Below, in pieces: positions 14,109-17,147 of a stretch of DNA of 17,147 bases; positions within the stretch are counted from its first letter, which is position 1; each line of letters begins with the position of its first letter. The stretch is taken from assembly GCA_017885225.1 (NCBI GenBank), contig JAFNGM010000229.1, forward strand, positions 28,295 through 45,441, in the 5' to 3' direction. The position numbers and the translations under genes were made by a program. This DNA comes from Syntrophaceae bacterium (GTDB lineage: Bacteria > Desulfobacterota > Syntrophia > Syntrophales > UBA2185). The notes under the pieces were generated by a model that was given only the letters and a program-made list of their open reading frames with translations, did not search any database and had not been told where the DNA came from.

Positions 14109-14182
14109 TGGCTGGGGGAAGAGGAGTCGAACCTCTATTCACGGAGTCAGAGTCCGGTGTCCTACCATTGAACGATCCCCCA
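14109..14182 (-). tRNA. tRNA-Gln(CUG)
   Basis: A 74-base cloverleaf with encoded CCA. The acceptor TGGGGGA pairs with TCCCCCA; the weak U1-A72 pair and G discriminator are glutamine identity features. The anticodon loop CTCTGAC gives CUG, and the T arm is AGAGGTTCGACTCCTCT. The pair at the base of the anticodon stem is C-U, a mismatch. It lies 126 bases downstream of tRNA-Pro on the same strand and convergent with glnS. Confidence 0.95.
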
Positions 14183-14309
14183 CTAGTTCAGGCCGCACAT
14201 GACATTCCGAAAAGCGAAGTGACAAGGAATCTCCCAAATCCCTTTTTCCGGTCTATGCGAGGACCTTCCCCTGGCAGTGCCTTTACTGCAGGCACGATAT
14301 TTTATTAAA

Positions 14310-14386
<77 letters not shown>

Positions 14387-14410
14387 ACTATTTTTCGATA
14401 TGAGGGATGG

Positions 14411-14440
14411 ATAATTACCATCATGCTATAGCTCTGTCAA
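14411..14440 (-). promoter_or_regulatory. Promoter of tRNA-Pro and tRNA-Gln
   Basis: On the minus strand a perfect -35 TTGACA (14435-14440) lies 18 bases before AATTAT (14411-14416), 4 of 6 to the -10 consensus. The -10 ends 24 bases before the tRNA-Pro 5' end. Confidence 0.6.
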
Positions 14441-14566
14441 GAATAATGAATATCTACCGATATATTAATACATGAATAAAATCCTTGAATTCAAAATCAA
14501 CATACTGTAGGATACATCAAATATCTAAGTGTTTAAGTTCCAAACATAATTCACGAGCAGATCGTC

Positions 14567-15142
14567 ATGTGGCATGTAATTATAGCTCCTCTTATCATGA
14601 TATTAGTCTTCACCTTCCCAGCGTCGGCAGACATTTATAAGTATGTTGATGCGGAAGGTGTTATCCATCTCACAAATGTTCCTACCCAGTCTGGCGTTAA
14701 ATATACGCTCATCATGAGGGAAAAGCGTGTTCTTTTGGACAGAAAACTGGGAGAAAATATATCACAGTACGATGAGCTGATAATGAAGGCGTCAGGAAAA
14801 TATAACGTAGAGCCTGCCCTGGTGAAGGCAATCATTAAGGCCGAGTCCAATTTCAATCACCGCGCGGTATCCCGCAAGGGGGCAAAAGGCCTGATGCAGC
14901 TGATGCCTGCAACAGCTGCCTCTCTGCAGGTGAGGGATTCTTTCCACCCCGAGAACAATATCGAAGGGGGAGTAAAATACGTGCGATATCTTTTGAATTT
15001 CTTTAACGGGAATCTTCCCCTGGCGCTTGCTGCCTACAATGCGGGCGAAAATGCCGTACTCAGATACGGCGGCATCCCACCCTACCGTGAGACACAGACA
15101 TACGTCCGCAGGGTTCTCAGTTACCTCGACAGATTCAAATAA
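14567..15142 (+). CDS. Secreted lytic murein transglycosylase (DUF4124 + SLT domain)
   Basis: This enzyme should cleave peptidoglycan glycan strands in the periplasm with anhydromuramyl formation. The 191-residue product starts with a signal peptide (hydrophobic core at 4-18, cleavage near FPASA-DIY at 21-22). A DUF4124 motif DIYKYVDAEGVIHLTNVP (22-39) follows, then an SLT (Slt70-like) domain from about 66: catalytic E93 in IIKAESNFNH, SRKGAKGLMQLMPATA (102-117), LALAAYNAGENAV (152-164) and the end block PPYRETQTYVRRV (171-183). The ATG at 14567 gives the expected signal sequence. The DUF4124-SLT pairing in a short protein is common in Deltaproteobacteria. It stands alone, divergent from tRNA-Pro and convergent with the comEA-like gene. 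Confidence 0.93.
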   Translation: MWHVIIAPLIMILVFTFPASADIYKYVDAEGVIHLTNVPTQSGVKYTLIMREKRVLLDRKLGENISQYDELIMKASGKYNVEPALVKAIIKAESNFNHRAVSRKGAKGLMQLMPATAASLQVRDSFHPENNIEGGVKYVRYLLNFFNGNLPLALAAYNAGENAVLRYGGIPPYRETQTYVRRVLSYLDRFK

Positions 15143-15173
15143 AGACAATAGTTAACAACAATAGGCAGTATTT

Positions 15174-15743
15174 CTACGATATCTTACCCGCATAGAGATA
15201 TTTCTTCAGATATGCAAATTTCTTCTCTTTGATTCCGCGTATTTTCATTAAATCTTCAAGTGTACGAAAGCCTCCCGACGTTTCTCTGAATTGAATGATC
15301 CGCAACGCCGTCGTTTCACCTATGCCTGGGATGAGCGTGAGATCTTCGAGTGTGGCTTTATTAATATTGATGGGGATATTCAAGGCTATCTTGCGTGCAT
15401 TATTCATTTCTCCTACTTCTATTGTGCAGTCTGATTCTATATACACGGCATGGCCCCTGGAGAGTTGTGTATGGAGTGTTTTTTCATTGAACTTTTCAAG
15501 ATTCCCGATGCCCGCGGCGTTCAGCAGATCGTATACCTTCGAGTTCCTGGGCAGCCAAAAGATTCCTTGTGAGCCTGCGCTCACAGCAATACCGACAACC
15601 AACTGATCACGCCCCTTATCTCTATAAGGGAGATCGCATACCTTAGACTGCAACAGGAAAGACGCATTGGAAAGAGTATACACCATGACCGCAATGACGA
15701 CTGCGACAATAGCTCCATCACGTTGTCTCTTCGATATTCGCAT
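15174..15743 (-). CDS. Membrane-anchored ComEA-like helix-hairpin-helix protein
   Basis: The 189-residue product has a basic N-terminus (MRISKRQRD), one membrane span (about 10-32), an extracytoplasmic SLBB-like stretch (KVYDLLNAAGIGNLEKFNE at 69-87) and a C-terminal double helix-hairpin-helix: ININKATLEDLTLIPGIG (125-142) and TLEDLMKIRGIKEKKFAYLK (161-180). The architecture is that of ComEA, the DNA receptor for transformation, though short HhH proteins of this kind are also found in non-competent bacteria. The frame extends to an ATG at 15845 inside lysC, but homologues begin near the RQRDG/membrane-span segment, so I use the ATG at 15743, preceded by GAAGGAAG at a tight spacing. It follows lysC by 61 bases. 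Confidence 0.8.
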   Translation of the reverse strand: MRISKRQRDGAIVAVVIAVMVYTLSNASFLLQSKVCDLPYRDKGRDQLVVGIAVSAGSQGIFWLPRNSKVYDLLNAAGIGNLEKFNEKTLHTQLSRGHAVYIESDCTIEVGEMNNARKIALNIPININKATLEDLTLIPGIGETTALRIIQFRETSGGFRTLEDLMKIRGIKEKKFAYLKKYLYAGKIS

Positions 15744-15804
15744 CTTCCTTCGTACGAAAATAGACTTTATGTATCCCCCTTCGGTGGGTTGGGGAGATTT
15801 TAAT

Positions 15805-17034
15805 TCATGCGGGTTGTTTCTTTTTTTCCAGTGCAAATGCATCATGCAGGGCTGAAACGGCCAGTTCCGTGTATTTCGCCTGTATAACGCATGAAATCTT
15901 AATTTCAGAAGTACTGATCATTAAAATATTTACCCCTTCTTTCGCCAGCGCCGAGAACATTTTTGCCGCGACCCCCGAATGGCTGACCATTCCGACTCCG
16001 ATAATGGATACCTTTGCAACGTCGTCATCTATTTCTATCGTTCGTGCACCGATATTTTTTGAAACACTGTCAATGAGTTCATGCGCCTTCTTTATCTCTT
16101 TGCGTGAGACCGTAAACGTCAAATCTGTAAATCCTTCAATGCTGGCGTTTTGAATAATCATATCAACAACGATGTTATGCTCTGCGAGTGGCGTAAACAG
16201 CTGGGCGGCAATGCCGGGCCTGTCAGGAACACGGACCACGGTAATTTTCGCTTGATCACGATCGTATGTCACCCCGCATATCAGTTCTTTTTCCATTTCT
16301 TCGTCCTCCTTTGTTACCAGTGTGCCTCCGCTATCTGTAAATGATGATCTCACGTACACGGGTACTTCATATTTTTTTGCCAGTTCGACCGACCGTGGTT
16401 GCAGGACTTTTGCCCCTGTCCTTGCCATTTCCAGCATCTCATCATAGGAGATTTTGCTCAACAACCTTGCCTTGCTGCATATGTTCGGATCTGCCGTGTA
16501 GACCCCCTCCACATCCGTGTAAATATCGCATACATCAGCTTTTAGCGCCGCCGCCAATGCAACCGCGCTCGTATCTGAGCCGCCTCTTCCAAGGGTCGTA
16601 ATATTGTTTTCCTTATCAACCCCCTGAAAACCCGCAACGACCACTATGGTGCCTCTTTTGAGCTCTTTGGTTATTTTCTTTGCATCAATGTGAACAATGC
16701 GCGCCTTTTTATAGGCTTTGTCCGTAAGGATTTTCACCTGAAAACCGAGGAAAGATTTAGCTTTGTATCCCATCTTGTTTAACACTATGGAAAGCAAGCT
16801 TACCGTAACCTGCTCCCCAATAGAGATGAGGGCATCATATTCCCGTTCATGGGGATCTTCCGCCGCTCTATGTGCCAACTGAATAAGCCTGTCCGTCTCC
16901 CCAGCCATAGCCGATACAACGACCACAACGTCGTTACCTTCATCCTTGGTTTTTATTACTCTCCTGGCTACATTTTCTATTTTTTGAATATCTGCAACTG
17001 ATGTCCCACCGTACTTTTGCACAACAATGGTCAT
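15805..17034 (-). CDS. lysC: Aspartate kinase
   Basis: Aspartokinase phosphorylates aspartate in the first step to lysine, threonine and methionine. The 409-residue length fits the monofunctional class. The N-terminal kinase domain has QKYGGTSV (6-13), [12 protein letters not shown] (146-157) and [10 protein letters not shown] (174-183). [20 protein letters not shown] (196-215) closes the domain. Two C-terminal ACT domains (about 263-330 and 342-405) carry [17 protein letters not shown] and [19 protein letters not shown], so feedback inhibition by lysine and/or threonine is expected. The ATG at 17034 has GGAGG 10 bases upstream, overlapping the end of the preceding gene, whose stop is 3 bases away. 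Co-transcription with the tsaE-like gene is very likely. Confidence 0.97.
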   Translation of the reverse strand: MTIVVQKYGGTSVADIQKIENVARRVIKTKDEGNDVVVVVSAMAGETDRLIQLAHRAAEDPHEREYDALISIGEQVTVSLLSIVLNKMGYKAKSFLGFQVKILTDKAYKKARIVHIDAKKITKELKRGTIVVVAGFQGVDKENNITTLGRGGSDTSAVALAAALKADVCDIYTDVEGVYTADPNICSKARLLSKISYDEMLEMARTGAKVLQPRSVELAKKYEVPVYVRSSFTDSGGTLVTKEDEEMEKELICGVTYDRDQAKITVVRVPDRPGIAAQLFTPLAEHNIVVDMIIQNASIEGFTDLTFTVSRKEIKKAHELIDSVSKNIGARTIEIDDDVAKVSIIGVGMVSHSGVAAKMFSALAKEGVNILMISTSEIKISCVIQAKYTELAVSALHDAFALEKKKQPA

Positions 17035-17037
17035 TCT

Positions 17038-17147
17038 CTAAAATCCTCCGCTTTTTAATGCATTTGAAATCTGGGCGATTCTTTCCTTTTCCCCTGATAT
17101 TACTATTTCCCTTCTACTCTCATCAAGATATTTAAAGGAAATACGCA
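17038..17147 (-). CDS. C-terminal end of a TsaE-like protein
   Basis: Only the last 35 codons are in the window, ending at TAG (17038-17040), 3 bases before the lysC ATG. The segment RISFKYLDESRREIVISGEK followed by a short helix resembles the C-terminal strand of TsaE, the ATPase that helps make the t6A37 modification of tRNA. A tsaE-lysC arrangement is known to me from Deltaproteobacteria. The motif is short, so the frame is secure (tight coupling, no stop) but the family is only probable. Confidence 0.5.
   Translation of the reverse strand, partial: RISFKYLDESRREIVISGEKERIAQISNALKSGGF

Overview
The window looks like chromosomal DNA of an anaerobic bacterium of the former Deltaproteobacteria (Desulfobacterota, perhaps Syntrophales-like). 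This is inferred from gene order (tRNA-Leu/tig/clpP/clpX; a tsaE-like gene/lysC/comEA-like), from a two-subunit 2-hydroxyacyl-CoA dehydratase/benzoyl-CoA reductase family pair, and from a GlnRS in a moderate-GC genome. No integrase, transposase, CRISPR array or plasmid gene is visible.

Layout. (1) 1-2526, minus strand: a tRNA-Leu(UAG) with a consensus promoter, then trigger factor, ClpP and the N-terminal part of ClpX. This is a protein folding and proteolysis operon. (2) 2652-4285: a DUF2156 (GNAT-fold) protein on plus, convergent with a glyoxalase-II-like metallo-beta-lactamase-fold hydrolase on minus. (3) 4484-6937, plus: two subunits of the 2-hydroxyacyl-CoA dehydratase family, separated by a hairpin and a possible 21-codon coupling ORF; no ATP-dependent activator gene is in view. 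(4) 7151-9001, plus: a cyclic-nucleotide-binding domain fused to a CPBP (Rce1-like) membrane domain with altered catalytic residues, then a perfect CRP-type palindrome, then a secreted protein of unknown function. (5) 9033-11373, minus: an operon of class II CPD photolyase, TspO and a PPOX-family flavin protein. Divergent from it on plus are another PPOX-family protein and, overlapping it by ATGA, a 54-residue protein ending in CCGNHGQPGC. (6) 12006-14182: a long glnS leader that can fold into a three-helix rod, then glnS, then a bidirectional terminator shared with the convergent tRNA-Gln(CUG); tRNA-Pro(GGG) lies upstream of tRNA-Gln on the same strand. (7) 14567-17147: a secreted lytic transglycosylase (DUF4124 + SLT) on plus, convergent with a minus-strand run of a tsaE-like 3' end, lysC and a membrane-anchored ComEA-like helix-hairpin-helix protein.

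Most of the window is housekeeping. The least explained parts are the 54-residue Cys-rich protein, the structured glnS leader, the CRP-type operator in front of the secreted orphan, and the CNBD-CPBP fusion. I could run no searches or folding programs. Family names come from motifs read in the translations, and RNA pairings were checked by hand.
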